From positions 1-38,645 of the forward strand of contig JAPYRQ010000015.1 of the NCBI GenBank assembly GCA_029936935.1: a stretch of DNA of 38,645 bases, written 5' to 3'. Shown one piece after another: positions 22,848 through 32,220 of this stretch. The DNA is from Dehalococcoidia bacterium (lineage in GTDB: Bacteria > Chloroflexota > Dehalococcoidia > Lucifugimonadales > UBA1127). The notes under the pieces are model-generated. The model did not search any database, had not been told where the DNA came from, and was given only the letters and a program-made list of their open reading frames with translations. Within the stretch, counting starts at the first letter, position 1. The number at the start of each line of letters is the position of its first letter. The position numbers and the translations under genes are program-made.

Positions 22848-23819
22848 TTAGTACAGGTGGCAGTTCACAAAGTGGCCTGGTGCCATTTCTTTCCGCACTG
22901 GTATCTCCTGGGAGCATACGTCCATGACGTATGGGCAACGCTGGTGGAACCGGCAGCCTGAAGGCGGGTTAATTGGGCTGGGAACCTCACCGCGCAGGAT
23001 AATCTCCTCGCGCTGGGAGTCCGGGTTGGCTGTCAACGCGGCGGAGAATAGGGCTTTGGTGTACGGGTGGAGAGTGTTGTCATAGAGTTCGTTCGTTTCC
23101 GCCTGCTCCACAATCTCGCCAAGGTACATGACTGCTACTTCGTGGGCCAGGTATCGCACTGTTGCCAGGTTATGGGCAACTAGGAGGTACCCTACGTCAT
23201 AGCTATCCTGCAATTCCTTCAGGAGGTTCATGATCTGGGCTTGAATTGACACGTCAAGAGCGGATACCGGCTCGTCAAGCACAATGAGCTTGGGGTTGCC
23301 GACAAGGGCGGATGCGAGGGCCAAGCGCTGCCTCTGACCACCACTGAACTCGTGGGGATAGAGGGTTGCCTGTTGTGTTCTTAGACCTACTTGTTCCAAC
23401 AGAAGATCGACGCGCTCATAGGCTTCGACCTTCGTAACCTTCTGGTTTACAATCAGGGCCTCGGAGATGATGTCGCGTACACGCATCCTGGGGCTCAAGG
23501 AGCTCCAGGGATCCTGGAATACCGCTGACACATCTGTGTGATACTTCTTGAGTTCGTCACCATCAATGGTATGGACATCCTGTCCCTCAAGGGTGACTTG
23601 ACCGGTGGTTGGCTGCTCCAATCGTAGAATCAGCTTAGCAGTGGTGGTCTTACCACAGCCTGATTCTCCTACAAGAGAGAGAGTCTTCCCTTTTGGTATT
23701 GAGAAATTCACGTGGTCAACTGCCTGCACCCAGCCAACGGTCTTCTGCAGAACCAATCCTTTGGTGACAGGAAAGTACTTTGTTAGGTCCTGCGCTTGAA
23801 GCAGAATCTCATCTGCCAT
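22848..23819 (-). CDS. oppF: Oligopeptide/dipeptide ABC transporter ATPase, OppF type
   Basis: 323 residues with GGAGG before the ATG. Walker [12 protein letters not shown], signature EFSGGQRQRLALASAL, Walker B LIVLDEPVSALDVS and switch VAHN. The C-terminal oligopeptide extension is present (PYTKALFSAALTANPD and CRFHQRCPYVMDVCSQE, with Cys residues that may hold an Fe-S cluster in this family). It is the last gene of oppB-oppC-oppD-oppF. Peptide, nickel or other small substrates cannot be told apart without a binding protein. Confidence 0.92.
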   Translation of the reverse strand: MADEILLQAQDLTKYFPVTKGLVLQKTVGWVQAVDHVNFSIPKGKTLSLVGESGCGKTTTAKLILRLEQPTTGQVTLEGQDVHTIDGDELKKYHTDVSAVFQDPWSSLSPRMRVRDIISEALIVNQKVTKVEAYERVDLLLEQVGLRTQQATLYPHEFSGGQRQRLALASALVGNPKLIVLDEPVSALDVSIQAQIMNLLKELQDSYDVGYLLVAHNLATVRYLAHEVAVMYLGEIVEQAETNELYDNTLHPYTKALFSAALTANPDSQREEIILRGEVPSPINPPSGCRFHQRCPYVMDVCSQEIPVRKEMAPGHFVNCHLY

Positions 23820-23856
23820 GTTTCCTCCAACTGATCCGTATCGAATTTAGAGTGTC

Positions 23857-24906
23857 TTAGGTTGTTGCTTCTGCAACCTTTTTCCATTGGCCTTCCAACC
23901 GCCAGCAGTCTGCTGTGTGGCCATCTTCGTCCTGGAACATGGGTGGATACGCTTCTAGGCACTTTGCATCAGCAAATTCACATCGGTTTGCAAAGCGGCA
24001 ACCAACCGGCAAGTCGAACAACGCCGGCGGCTGTCCTTCAATGGAGTAGAGCTTCTCAACATGAGCATGTTCCATTGATGGCACCGAGGCCATCAATGCC
24101 TTGGTGTATGGGTGCGACGGGTTATTGAACACAGAACGCAATTCACCCTGCTCCACAATTTTGCCTGCGTACATCACCGCAACACGATCACACATCTTTG
24201 CTACTACCCCCATATCATGGGTAATGAAGATGATGGATACGCCGGTGTCTGCTTGCACCTGTTTCAGCAAGCGGAGGTACTGGGCTTGAATGGTGACATC
24301 CAACGCCGTTGTAGGCTCGTCGCAGATGAGTACGCGAGGCGTTCCGGAGATTGCCATTGCGCCCACTACGCGCTGCTTCATGCCGCCACTCATCTGATGA
24401 GGATAGTCAATTATGCGTCGTTCAGGGGCTGCTACACCCATCTTGCGTAGGATGTCTACGGCGCGTCCCTTGAGACCTTTATTATCTTCACCTTGGTAGT
24501 ACATGCCCAAGGCTTCAACCATCTGGTTGCCAATGCTATATACCGGGTTCAGAGATGTCATTGGGTCTTGAAGAATCATGGAAATCTTCTGACCACGGAT
24601 GAACCTCATCTCTGGCTCAGGGCGCTGCAGGATATCCTCACCGTCCAGGATTATCTGGCCACTCACGGTGCGCGCTGCCGGTTTGGGTGCCAGCCTCAGC
24701 ATGGATAGAGCTGTCATGCTCTTACCGCAGCCGGACTCTCCCACAATGCCCAGGGTTTCCCCCTCGCGCACCTCGAAGTTCAGACCGTCCACAGCCTTAG
24801 TGACACCCCATTTGGTATAGAGGTACGTGCGGAGATCACGAACTTCTAGAACCACATTTCCGATTTTCTTCTCGGGTTCCTTGTAGACCTCAGAGCTGGT
24901 TGTCAT
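23857..24906 (-). CDS. oppD: Oligopeptide/dipeptide ABC transporter ATPase, OppD type
   Basis: 349 residues. Walker [12 protein letters not shown], signature [14 protein letters not shown], Walker [15 protein letters not shown], switch FITHD; the C-terminal extension has [13 protein letters not shown] and [19 protein letters not shown]. The GGMKQR form of the signature is typical of OppD. It pairs with OppF as the heterodimeric ATPase. 37 bases separate it from oppF, 5 from oppC. Confidence 0.92.
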   Translation of the reverse strand: MTTSSEVYKEPEKKIGNVVLEVRDLRTYLYTKWGVTKAVDGLNFEVREGETLGIVGESGCGKSMTALSMLRLAPKPAARTVSGQIILDGEDILQRPEPEMRFIRGQKISMILQDPMTSLNPVYSIGNQMVEALGMYYQGEDNKGLKGRAVDILRKMGVAAPERRIIDYPHQMSGGMKQRVVGAMAISGTPRVLICDEPTTALDVTIQAQYLRLLKQVQADTGVSIIFITHDMGVVAKMCDRVAVMYAGKIVEQGELRSVFNNPSHPYTKALMASVPSMEHAHVEKLYSIEGQPPALFDLPVGCRFANRCEFADAKCLEAYPPMFQDEDGHTADCWRLEGQWKKVAEATT

Positions 24907-24911
24907 ATCAC

Positions 24912-25841
24912 CTATACCTGACGTAGTTTCGGATCCAGTTTGTCCCGTAGCCAGTCACCCATCATGTTCATTGAGAGCACTGTGAGCATGATGGCAATAC
25001 CCGGCATCACCGCAATCCACCAGGCGCTTGCAATGTGGTCACGTCCATCGGCAACCATGACACCCCAGGCCGGGTTCGGCCGTGGGATTCCAGCGCCCAA
25101 GAAGCTGAGAGTCGCCTCAAGCAAGATCACTGTTCCTACCTGGAGTGTAGCCAGCACAATGAGTGTGTTGGTGATGTTTGGGAATACGTGCTTGATGATG
25201 ATCCGGGTATTAGATGCCCCGGAGACTCGTGCACGGGCGATAAAGTCCATCTGCTTGATGGCCAATACCTCCGCACGAATCTGTCTTGCATAGCGAGACC
25301 ATAACAAGACTGAGATGACGCCGATAGCTGTCCAGAAACTTGGGCCAAACACAGCCACGATAACCAGCGCCATTAGGATAAGTGGCAGCGATAAGAATAC
25401 GTCCACGATTCTCATAATCAAATGGTCTACCCAGCCGCCAAAGTACCCGGATACAAGTCCGAGTGTTGTGCCTAGAGTGCCGCCGATTGCGAGGGCTGAC
25501 AGGGAAACCATGAGCGAAATGCGTGATCCATGCATGACGCGACTAAGGATGTCACGTCCCTGTTTGTCGGTCCCAAAAATATTGGACCAGGATGGGGGTT
25601 TGTCTTCTGATCCAGTGCTCCAAACTGGCGCAGTCAACCTCTTGCTGAGTTCCTGCTTCAGCGGGTCATGAGGTGCTGTCCAAGGAGCAGTAAGTGCCGG
25701 GAAAATCAGCACTACGAATAAAATCGTCAACCAAAGGACAGGATAATCCTTAATTGCTACACCAATGTAGTGCTTCAGCTTTGACGGACTATACCAAGAC
25801 GATTCTTTTGGCAGTTCGAGAACGTTGCCTTCAGTAGCCAT
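24912..25841 (-). CDS. oppC: Peptide ABC transporter permease, OppC type
   Basis: 309 residues with one N-terminal membrane segment and about five more after residue 95. LFGTDKQGRD-type motif (NIFGTDKQGRDILSRVMHGSR) and the EAA loop with ARARVSGASNTRIIIKHVFPN are typical of OppC/DppC. GGAGAA precedes the ATG. Forms the membrane channel with OppB. Confidence 0.92.
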   Translation of the reverse strand: MATEGNVLELPKESSWYSPSKLKHYIGVAIKDYPVLWLTILFVVLIFPALTAPWTAPHDPLKQELSKRLTAPVWSTGSEDKPPSWSNIFGTDKQGRDILSRVMHGSRISLMVSLSALAIGGTLGTTLGLVSGYFGGWVDHLIMRIVDVFLSLPLILMALVIVAVFGPSFWTAIGVISVLLWSRYARQIRAEVLAIKQMDFIARARVSGASNTRIIIKHVFPNITNTLIVLATLQVGTVILLEATLSFLGAGIPRPNPAWGVMVADGRDHIASAWWIAVMPGIAIMLTVLSMNMMGDWLRDKLDPKLRQV

Positions 25842-25881
25842 TGTAGGTTCTCCTTTTTTCCCTGCTGGTGATTACTTGTGT

Positions 25882-26802
25882 TTATGTGAAACGTACGCGT
25901 GGGTCAATGTAGGCGTACAAGATATCGATCAACAGGTTCATGCCAATGAACAACACCGAGATGAACATGGTCACCGCTTGAATTACCTGATAGTCACGGG
26001 CGTTCACAGCCTGGAGGGCCAACAAGCCGATACCAGGCCAGGCGAATACGGTTTCAATGGTTACCGAGCCGGTCATCTGGCCAACCACGATTGCACCAAA
26101 CACAGTCAATGGTGGGATGGCAGCGTTCTTGAGGCCGTGCTTCCATATCACCTTCCACTCAGGGAGCCCCTTGATGCGGGCAAGCTTAATGTACTCACTG
26201 TCTAGGACATTGAGCATGGAAGATCGGGTCAGGCGCATGAAAGACGCAACCGAGAACCAGCCGAGTGCTATTCCGGGCAAAATCATGTGGTCAAACCCGC
26301 CGCGTCCCGACGTTGGGAACCACCCTAATTTCACTGCGAAAATCCATATCATGACGATGGCCAGCCAGAAGGATGGTAAGGATTGGCCTAATAAGGCAAT
26401 CAGTTTCCCAACGGTGTCTAATAATGTCCCCTTTTTCACAGCGGACATGACCCCAATTGGAACTGCTAATACCACGCTTACTAGAATTGAGAAGCCAGCT
26501 AGTTGAAGGGTTGCTGGTAGGTGAAGGAATACTAATTCCATGGCTGTTCTTCCCTGCCACTTGAACGAAGGTCCGAACTCTCCGCGGGAGGCGTTCTTCA
26601 CAAAGGTGAAGTACTGAATATACCAGGGATCGTTCAGGCCCCAGAGTTCGCTGATGCGTTCAAATGTCTCGTCATCCGCCTCGTCAGGAAGCAGGACGTC
26701 CAGCGGGTTGCCGGACAGCCGCGCTAGCGAGAACACAATGATACTTACCCCAATAAGGGTAAAGACCGATTGGATCAAGCGTATGAGAATATACCGCTGC
26801 AT
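25882..26802 (-). CDS. oppB: Peptide ABC transporter permease, OppB type
   Basis: 306 residues, about six membrane segments. The start MQRYILIRLIQSVFTLIGVS and the EAA region YIKLARIKGLPEWKVIWKHG are typical of OppB/DppB. GAGGGAGAT precedes the ATG. First gene of the operon; no substrate-binding protein gene precedes it, which is unusual for the family. Confidence 0.92.
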   Translation of the reverse strand: MQRYILIRLIQSVFTLIGVSIIVFSLARLSGNPLDVLLPDEADDETFERISELWGLNDPWYIQYFTFVKNASRGEFGPSFKWQGRTAMELVFLHLPATLQLAGFSILVSVVLAVPIGVMSAVKKGTLLDTVGKLIALLGQSLPSFWLAIVMIWIFAVKLGWFPTSGRGGFDHMILPGIALGWFSVASFMRLTRSSMLNVLDSEYIKLARIKGLPEWKVIWKHGLKNAAIPPLTVFGAIVVGQMTGSVTIETVFAWPGIGLLALQAVNARDYQVIQAVTMFISVLFIGMNLLIDILYAYIDPRVRFT

Positions 26803-27150
26803 ATCTCCCTCAATTCTTCTGGGCTTTCCTGCTAACTAATCGTTAAAACTCGCCGAGTATACTCGAGCACAGTCACGAACGCTACTATATTCCCGTTCAA
26901 TTTGGCCCAGGTCCTCAATATACGTGTGTACGACCCTGGCTCCAAGAAAGATTGCATTAATTGGTTACTTGCATTTCACAATCTGTACTGGCTAGTGATG
27001 AACGAGATATTTAGTTTAGGCACCACAAACCCAGTTGATAATTTCAACGTGGAGAATAAGTATCATAGGACTATGAGGCTGTCAAGCCTGTTTTATCGGG
27101 TAAGGAGGGGTTTATACCGGGGTTTAATCAAACAAAATGGCACGTTGTAG
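26803..27150. other. AT-rich intergenic region upstream of oppB
   Basis: About 350 bases without a gene I can support. It holds the perfect palindrome CGAGTATACTCG at 26854-26865, about 50 bases before the oppB start. The rest is AT-rich. A TTG-started plus-strand frame (26902-27150) has no ribosome site and no recognisable protein. Confidence 0.5.
26854..26865. promoter_or_regulatory. Palindrome CGAGTATACTCG, candidate operator or -10 region of oppB
   Basis: A perfect 12-base palindrome containing TATACT on the minus strand. It differs by one base in each arm from CAAGTATACTTG in the gatB promoter (15014-15025). No clear -35 box is seen. Confidence 0.35.
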
Positions 27151-27396
27151 CTACGGCCAGTGGTTGGTTCTCCCGTTTTCGGCTGCCCAAAGCCCAAATG
27201 CCAGAAATCCTCGAACTCCCATGGGTTTTCCTAGCATTGTGCTTTCAAACCATCGTTTCCGCTGGAGGACATAATGGGGGCTGGCACCGGTTGCTAAGAA
27301 GAATTGAAGGCCTCCAAGGAGAGCTGTTGTTAGTGTGAGAAGGCCAATGCTCCATCCAACAATGATTGAAGCGGGTTTCAGGATGATCCAACGCAT
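27151..27396 (-). CDS. Small membrane protein, function unknown
   Basis: 81 residues from the ATG at 27396, which follows AAGGGGG. One long hydrophobic segment at about 9-38 (SIIVGWSIGLLTLTTALLGG region), then a basic stretch (LQRKRWFEST) and a second weak hydrophobic part. No family recognised. The ribosome site and membrane pattern argue for a real gene, 34 bases... downstream of nothing else but near rnc, with which it may share a transcript (114 bases apart). Confidence 0.4.
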   Translation of the reverse strand: MRWIILKPASIIVGWSIGLLTLTTALLGGLQFFLATGASPHYVLQRKRWFESTMLGKPMGVRGFLAFGLWAAENGRTNHWP

Positions 27397-27510
27397 GATT
27401 CCCCCTTGGTGTTCAACTGACGGTACCTCCAAGTTCTGCTGAGCGGGCCTCGATCGAAATTTCTGTGTGAGCCTCACATCGCGCTCGGCGGGCGATGCGA
27501 CATCTAGATT

Positions 27511-28206
27511 CTATGATTTCATGGTATTTAACGCTGCCCTGGCTGCCTCTCGCTCAGCGTCCGTCTTCCTCTGACCGCTACCTTGACCCAGTGATTCATC
27601 CCCAACCAGAACCTCTACAGTGAAGGTCCTTGCGTGTCCTGGACCGGTCTCATCCAACAGCCTGTACGTGGGAGTCCCACGCCCCTGGGCCTGCATAGCC
27701 TCTTGGAGTGCGGATTTTGAGTCCTGGGGCACCGGGTCAGCAGCTATGCGATCAAGCTGTTTCTTCAGCACCCTAAGGCCAAATGCTTCAGCTTCCTCGT
27801 ATCCCTTATCAAGGTAGATGGCGCCTACCAACGCTTCAAGGCCAGCCGCAAGGTTGGAGGGCTTTGTCCGGCCACCGGTTCGTTCCTCTCCCTGCCCAAG
27901 GTAGAGAAACTGCCCCAACCCCAGGGCCAGGGCAGCTTCACTCAAACATTCTCCGCAGACGATTGCTGCCCGGGCGGCGGTGAGATCCCCTTCTGGCATC
28001 TCCGGGTAATCCTGATACAGCCTATTTGCTACCGCCATACCTAAAAGAGCATCCCCCAGATACTCAAGCCTCTCGTTAGAGACCGGAGCGTCCAGGGGAT
28101 GCTCATTTATATACGAACTATGTATGAGACTGAGCTGAAGCAACTCTGGATTTTGAAAATGAACGTCTATTGCGGCTTCAACGGATTTCAGTTGCTGTGT
28201 CTCCAT
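27511..28206 (-). CDS. rnc: Ribonuclease III
   Basis: 231 residues from ATG 28206. The catalytic signature NERLEYLGDALL lies at 44-55, with the second acidic cluster in LEALVGAIYLDKGYEEA; a C-terminal double-stranded RNA-binding domain starts near 160 (DSKSALQEAMQAQGRGTPTY) and ends REAARAALNTM. It cuts double-stranded RNA in rRNA processing and mRNA turnover. A longer start at 28251 would overlap the DsbA-family gene by 34 bases; the internal ATG leaves an 11-base gap and fits the family better. Confidence 0.94.
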   Translation of the reverse strand: METQQLKSVEAAIDVHFQNPELLQLSLIHSSYINEHPLDAPVSNERLEYLGDALLGMAVANRLYQDYPEMPEGDLTAARAAIVCGECLSEAALALGLGQFLYLGQGEERTGGRTKPSNLAAGLEALVGAIYLDKGYEEAEAFGLRVLKKQLDRIAADPVPQDSKSALQEAMQAQGRGTPTYRLLDETGPGHARTFTVEVLVGDESLGQGSGQRKTDAEREAARAALNTMKS

Positions 28207-28217
28207 CTCGATTCTAC

Positions 28218-28856
28218 CTATTGTCCAGCGGTGAAAGCTCCCTTGGGCCACGGAGGCTGGGGGCGCTTTACCTCACCGATGTAGATGTGTTCACTCATCA
28301 ACTCGGAGAGCATTTCAAGGACTCTAGGGGCTTTCCCCGCCGGAGGCTTCAGCATCTTCACGAAAGCTGCAGCGCCGTTGGGGAATACGAACGTTGGGGT
28401 GCCAAACACTCCGTAGCTCTCCACAGCTTCAAGGTGATCCGCCACTACCTGGTCTTTCACTGCGGGGTCTTCCATGTCAGTGCGTAGCTTTTCCAGGTCA
28501 AGGCCCACATCACCGGCAACTTGCATCAGGACCTCTTTGTCGCCGATGTTGACCCTATCCTCATGTCGAGCTCGGAGGAGGGCAATATGAAACTTCTGGA
28601 ATGCCTCTTTGCCCTGCTTCTTGGCGGCTTCGCCAGCGCGAAGCGCCCATAACCCGCGATACTCATAGTCATCTGACTGCTCCCAGACTTTCCAACCCGG
28701 CTCCTGCTTGTTGTTGATCTGTTCCAGCAGGAAGCCCCTCCAGTTGATGTCCAACTCTTCGCCGGCTTCTTCTTTTGCAGACTCCAGCCACACGGCTGCG
28801 TTATAGACGAAGGGTCAGGTGTAGTCGAAGAAAACGTCGCACGATACCTTTTCCAT
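28218..28856 (-). CDS. DsbA-family oxidoreductase with in-frame TGA at the redox site (candidate selenoprotein)
   Basis: From ATG 28856 (AAGGGGGG upstream) the frame reads MEKVSCDVFFDYT, TGA (28817-28815), PFVYNAAVWLESA and stays open to 28218: 212 residues if TGA is read. The TGA takes the place of the first Cys of the thioredoxin-fold CPxx motif after the first strand. The rest is intact, including the cis-Pro loop GVFGTPTF (P154) and the helical insert of DsbA/FrnE-like proteins. Sixteen bases after TGA is a hairpin CAGCC-GTGT-GGCTG with G first in the loop, fitting the bacterial SECIS rule. Reading TGA as selenocysteine is the inference; a nonsense mutation or base error is the alternative. 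GTG 28793 would start a form without the active site. Confidence 0.75.
28785..28798 (-). promoter_or_regulatory. Putative bacterial SECIS hairpin
   Basis: Minus strand CAGCC (28798-28794), loop GTGT, GGCTG (28789-28785). The loop lies 21 bases after the TGA and begins with G, within the published 16-37 base distance and loop rule for bacterial SECIS elements. A five-pair stem is short, so chance pairing is possible. Confidence 0.4.
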
Positions 28857-29046
28857 AAATCCCCCCTTTTACACTTGGGGCTATTGTAGTGAGGAACAGT
28901 AACTGCGTCAAAGCCCTGTCCCTGCGGCGATACTTTATTTGATGCCGAGTTTTCCTTTAAAGATTTAAACGTAACGCGTTTCTATAGCCCTTGCTACTAG
29001 GAGGGCTTTGTGCGAATATGGCTGAGGGGTACTGCAGGAGCGGTAA

Positions 29047-30117
29047 ATGGACATCGTTGAGACGCATGACCTAACAAAGATTTACGATACTAGGCAAATT
29101 GCCCTTAATAGTGTCACTCTCTCTATTCCCCGGGGTTGCATCTTTGGGCTGATTGGCCCCAATGGTGCAGGGAAGAGCACAGCTCTACGCCTCATCATGG
29201 GACTTCAACGCCCCACTGCCGGTGTTATTAAGGTCTTTGATGAACCTATGACCCTTGCCTCAGGACATTTGCGCCGCAGGATAGGGTTCCTCTCTCAAGG
29301 CGGCAACTTCCCTACAGATATGACCCCTATCACTTACCTTGATCTCGTAGGAAAACTCTTCGGCATTGGTTCAAGCATACGGAAGCCCAGACTCTCAGCC
29401 TTGCTCCACGCCATGGACCTCCTGCAAGCGTCGTCGCAGCGTATAGACCATCTCTCCAGCGGTCAGCGAACTCGACTGGGCATTGCTGCGGCCCTCATGA
29501 ACGATCCTGACATGCTTCTTCTGGACGAACCTACCATCGGACTGGACCCGGAGGGTCGCCATTACACCCTGGACCTCTTTGAGGAGTTACGGAACAAGGG
29601 CAAAACGATTATCCTTTCCACCCACATCCTTCCCGATGCAGATCAGACTTGTGACTACGTGGGTATCCTGAACCACGGAAAGCTGGTTTTCACCGGTTCT
29701 GTGCGAGAAATGAAGCAGCTTAGCCTCGATAACACTGTCGACATGATGGTTGAGGGGGAGGTGGAGCAGGCGCTCCAGACTATTAGCGTAGAGGTAAGAG
29801 GCATTAAGTTTGAACGTATGGGAGCAAATACCGTACGGGTTGCCTTTGACCATGAGGGAGAGTTCACATCTGTCCTAAGCCAGGTATTGGACGCTTTCTC
29901 TCGACACGGCGTGATCCTGAAATCCATTCACCCCGCAGGAAACCTGGAAGATGCCTTCCTGAAGACTCTTGCTGAAGACAGGCGACGAGGATTTGCTCGC
30001 GCCTTCGAATCTGAGGACGCCATTGGACAAGTGGTGGGCAAAGCAGGATCAGACGAACCTGAACCTGAACCCGATGCCCCAACGTCTGATGAGCAGTCTA
30101 CCGGTGAGGTTGTTTAA
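29047..30117 (+). CDS. ABC-2 type transporter ATP-binding protein
   Basis: 356 residues with CAGGAG before the ATG. Walker A IGPNGAGKSTA, Q-loop FLSQGG, signature LSSGQRTRLGIAAAL, Walker B MLLLDEPTIGLDPEG, switch LSTHI. The C-terminal 130 residues include a regulatory domain and an acidic Pro/Glu-rich tail. It overlaps the permease gene as TAATG, so the two form one export system of the CcmA/NatA kind. Substrate unknown. A leader hairpin AGCCCT/AGGGCT lies at 28986-29007. Confidence 0.9.
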   Translation: MDIVETHDLTKIYDTRQIALNSVTLSIPRGCIFGLIGPNGAGKSTALRLIMGLQRPTAGVIKVFDEPMTLASGHLRRRIGFLSQGGNFPTDMTPITYLDLVGKLFGIGSSIRKPRLSALLHAMDLLQASSQRIDHLSSGQRTRLGIAAALMNDPDMLLLDEPTIGLDPEGRHYTLDLFEELRNKGKTIILSTHILPDADQTCDYVGILNHGKLVFTGSVREMKQLSLDNTVDMMVEGEVEQALQTISVEVRGIKFERMGANTVRVAFDHEGEFTSVLSQVLDAFSRHGVILKSIHPAGNLEDAFLKTLAEDRRRGFARAFESEDAIGQVVGKAGSDEPEPEPDAPTSDEQSTGEVV

Positions 30118-30833
30118 TGAATGCGTTTATCTCTCTTCTTGAATATGATTTGACCGTTCTGGCACGCTCTTGGATTGTCCGGTTCTGGTTTTTCTTGACC
30201 ATCGTAGGTGGCGTTGCCGCTGTCATCATCGCAAAGAACTTTGAGGACACAACGTCATTCCTTCTGGGTTGGGCGTTGGTCATGTATATGGCTCTCGGCA
30301 GCCTGGTAGTGCTGGTGAACAGCGTCAGTGCCATCTCTCTTGAGTATCGATTCCTGGGGGAGTCCATCATCAGCAGAGGAATAGCGCCGACGCCCTATGT
30401 ACTGGCCAAGCTGGTCTCTCGCTCCTTTGGTACTATCTTTATGTTCCTTATGATTGTTGTGCCTACGGCTTTTGTCATGAAAGCAATGGCTTTGAACAAC
30501 GACCTGACGGTTGAGGGTATCTGGGTGGGTCTGGCCTACTGGACGCTCATGCTCACGGTCCTGTCCTTTCTGGGGATTACCGTAAGTGTCTTGTTCACCA
30601 ATACCCTGCTGGGCCTGGTGATCCTAGGCGTTTTTTGGTACATCAGCCTGGGTTTACTGAACGTGGCGTATGCCAACGGCTTCACTCCAGAAGGCGTCTT
30701 AGGTAATCTGCCTTTGGTTTTGCAAGGGAAATCACTAACCATTGAAATTACCACGTTGGTCACATTAGGGATTGTTCCGCTGGTGATCCTTCCTTTCATT
30801 GCATTGAAGGCGCTGAACAGCCGGGATCTTTAA
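30117..30833 (+). CDS. ABC-2 type transporter permease
   Basis: 238 residues with six hydrophobic segments (about 18-38, 50-75, 98-122, 135-160, 165-185, 208-230), as expected for an ABC-2 permease. The start overlaps the ATPase stop as TAATG. No extracytoplasmic domain is visible. The pair likely exports a small molecule or lipid; nothing shows which. Confidence 0.85.
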   Translation: MNAFISLLEYDLTVLARSWIVRFWFFLTIVGGVAAVIIAKNFEDTTSFLLGWALVMYMALGSLVVLVNSVSAISLEYRFLGESIISRGIAPTPYVLAKLVSRSFGTIFMFLMIVVPTAFVMKAMALNNDLTVEGIWVGLAYWTLMLTVLSFLGITVSVLFTNTLLGLVILGVFWYISLGLLNVAYANGFTPEGVLGNLPLVLQGKSLTIEITTLVTLGIVPLVILPFIALKALNSRDL

Positions 30834-30985
30834 CCTCTATCTCTTACTAGCAGACTTACTTCGAGTGCGGAAACATCGATTGATACCGCTATGCCCAAAA
30901 CCTCTCACTCTTCTTGATGCATCAGATACAATATAAGAGGGAAAGATCGATTTTCTCCCGTACGTAAACGCCGGAGGTGTGTGCT

Positions 30986-32059
30986 ATGGAAATTGTTGAG
31001 GTCATGGAATCCGGTGACTACGAGCAACTGGTGGTTGCTGTAGACAAGAATGCCGGGCTAAAAGCATTCATCGCGATTCACGACACCACGTTAGGCCCTG
31101 CCCTTGGCGGCACCCGCATTTGGCCACACCCAACGGAAGAGGCAGCACTCACCGATGTCCTGCGCCTGGCCAGGGCGATGACGTACAAGAACGCGGCAGC
31201 GGGTCTCAACCTTGGCGGCGGCAAAGCGCTTATTTGGGCCGACCCCCGGACAGACAAGCATGAAGGGATGATGCGTGCCTTTGGCCAGTTCCTGGAGGGT
31301 TTGGGCGGCAGATACATCACCACGGAGGACGTGGGTTCATCGCCGGAGGACCTGGTGGCGATAAGCCAAGCGACGTCCCATGTTGTTGGCCTCCCTCGCA
31401 CGTTGGGGGGTAGCGGCGACCCCTCCAAGGCAACAGGATTTGGCATTTACCGGGGAATGAAGGTCGCTGCCCGACAGGCACTTGGTACTGACTCGCTAAA
31501 GGATGTGTCGATTGCGATCCAGGGATTCGGGAAGGTAGCGGGGTATCTCACCGACCATCTGCTGGTAGAGGGCGCTCGACTCACCGTAACGGATATCAAC
31601 CCCGATGCCCTTGACCGTGCCAGGGCTTTGGGATGCACCATCGTGGAGGATCCAGACGCTATCTACGATGTTCCCAGCGATATCTTTGCGCCATGCGCGC
31701 TGGGCGGTTCCATCAACAGCGATACGACCGCTAGGCTTCAATGCAAGATAGTTGCAGGCTCGGCCAATAACCAGCTTTTGACCCCGGAAGACGGCGAGAT
31801 ACTGTGGAAGAAGGGCGTCCTGTACGTTCCCGACTACGTCTTGAACGCCGGGGGTGTCATCAACCTCTCTTATGAGATCGGTCGACCGTACCAGGAGGAA
31901 GAGGCTATGGAGCGGGTTGCAGGTATTGCTGACTCCGTAGAGAAGGTGATGAGTATCTCCAAGGATGAGGACATCTCACCTGCCAAGGCCGCTGACTGGT
32001 TAGCAGAGATGCGCATCAAGAGCGTCAGGCGCGCCAAGGGCATCTACCTAGCTCCTTAA
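30986..32059 (+). CDS. Glu/Leu/Phe/Val dehydrogenase, leucine dehydrogenase type
   Basis: 357 residues from ATG 30986, which has GGAGG eight bases upstream; GTG 30977 is less likely because it overlaps that site. Catalytic lysines K68 and K80 (MTYKNAAAGLNLGGGKA) match leucine dehydrogenase numbering; TTEDVG and the NAD-binding GFGKVAGYL follow, and the C-terminal GSANNQL is typical. The enzyme oxidatively deaminates branched-chain amino acids with NAD. It fits peptide uptake by the opp systems. TGATGCATCA (30915-30924) is a palindrome in the promoter region. Confidence 0.92.
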   Translation: MEIVEVMESGDYEQLVVAVDKNAGLKAFIAIHDTTLGPALGGTRIWPHPTEEAALTDVLRLARAMTYKNAAAGLNLGGGKALIWADPRTDKHEGMMRAFGQFLEGLGGRYITTEDVGSSPEDLVAISQATSHVVGLPRTLGGSGDPSKATGFGIYRGMKVAARQALGTDSLKDVSIAIQGFGKVAGYLTDHLLVEGARLTVTDINPDALDRARALGCTIVEDPDAIYDVPSDIFAPCALGGSINSDTTARLQCKIVAGSANNQLLTPEDGEILWKKGVLYVPDYVLNAGGVINLSYEIGRPYQEEEAMERVAGIADSVEKVMSISKDEDISPAKAADWLAEMRIKSVRRAKGIYLAP

Positions 32060-32060
32060 C

Positions 32061-32220
32061 AGGATTCATCCTGCACCTACAAGGCTGAGCCTTGACCCAG
32101 GCTACCTGACGGATGATAAAAGTGGAGGACATATTCCCACAGGTATCGATACGAAATCGGTCTAGGGCAAAGCTCTTGCTTGGGTAACCGCAGGAATACA
32201 GGTCCAGGGTTAAACCCTGG
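32061..32220. repeat. Intergenic palindrome cluster after the dehydrogenase gene
   Basis: AGGAT/ATCCT (32061-32072), AAGGCTGAGCCTT (32081-32093) and CCAGGGTTAAACCCTGG (32204-32220). The 19 bases at 32061-32079 are the exact reverse complement of 4977-4995. GGGCAAAG and ACCGCAGG words are also shared with the cluster before acn, so the two are copies of one repeat family in opposite orientation. No gene lies between 32060 and 32220. Confidence 0.6.

Noticed and set aside
26902-27150. Plus-strand 82-codon frame
   Set aside because: TTG start without ribosome site, AT-rich, no recognisable protein, lies in a promoter region.
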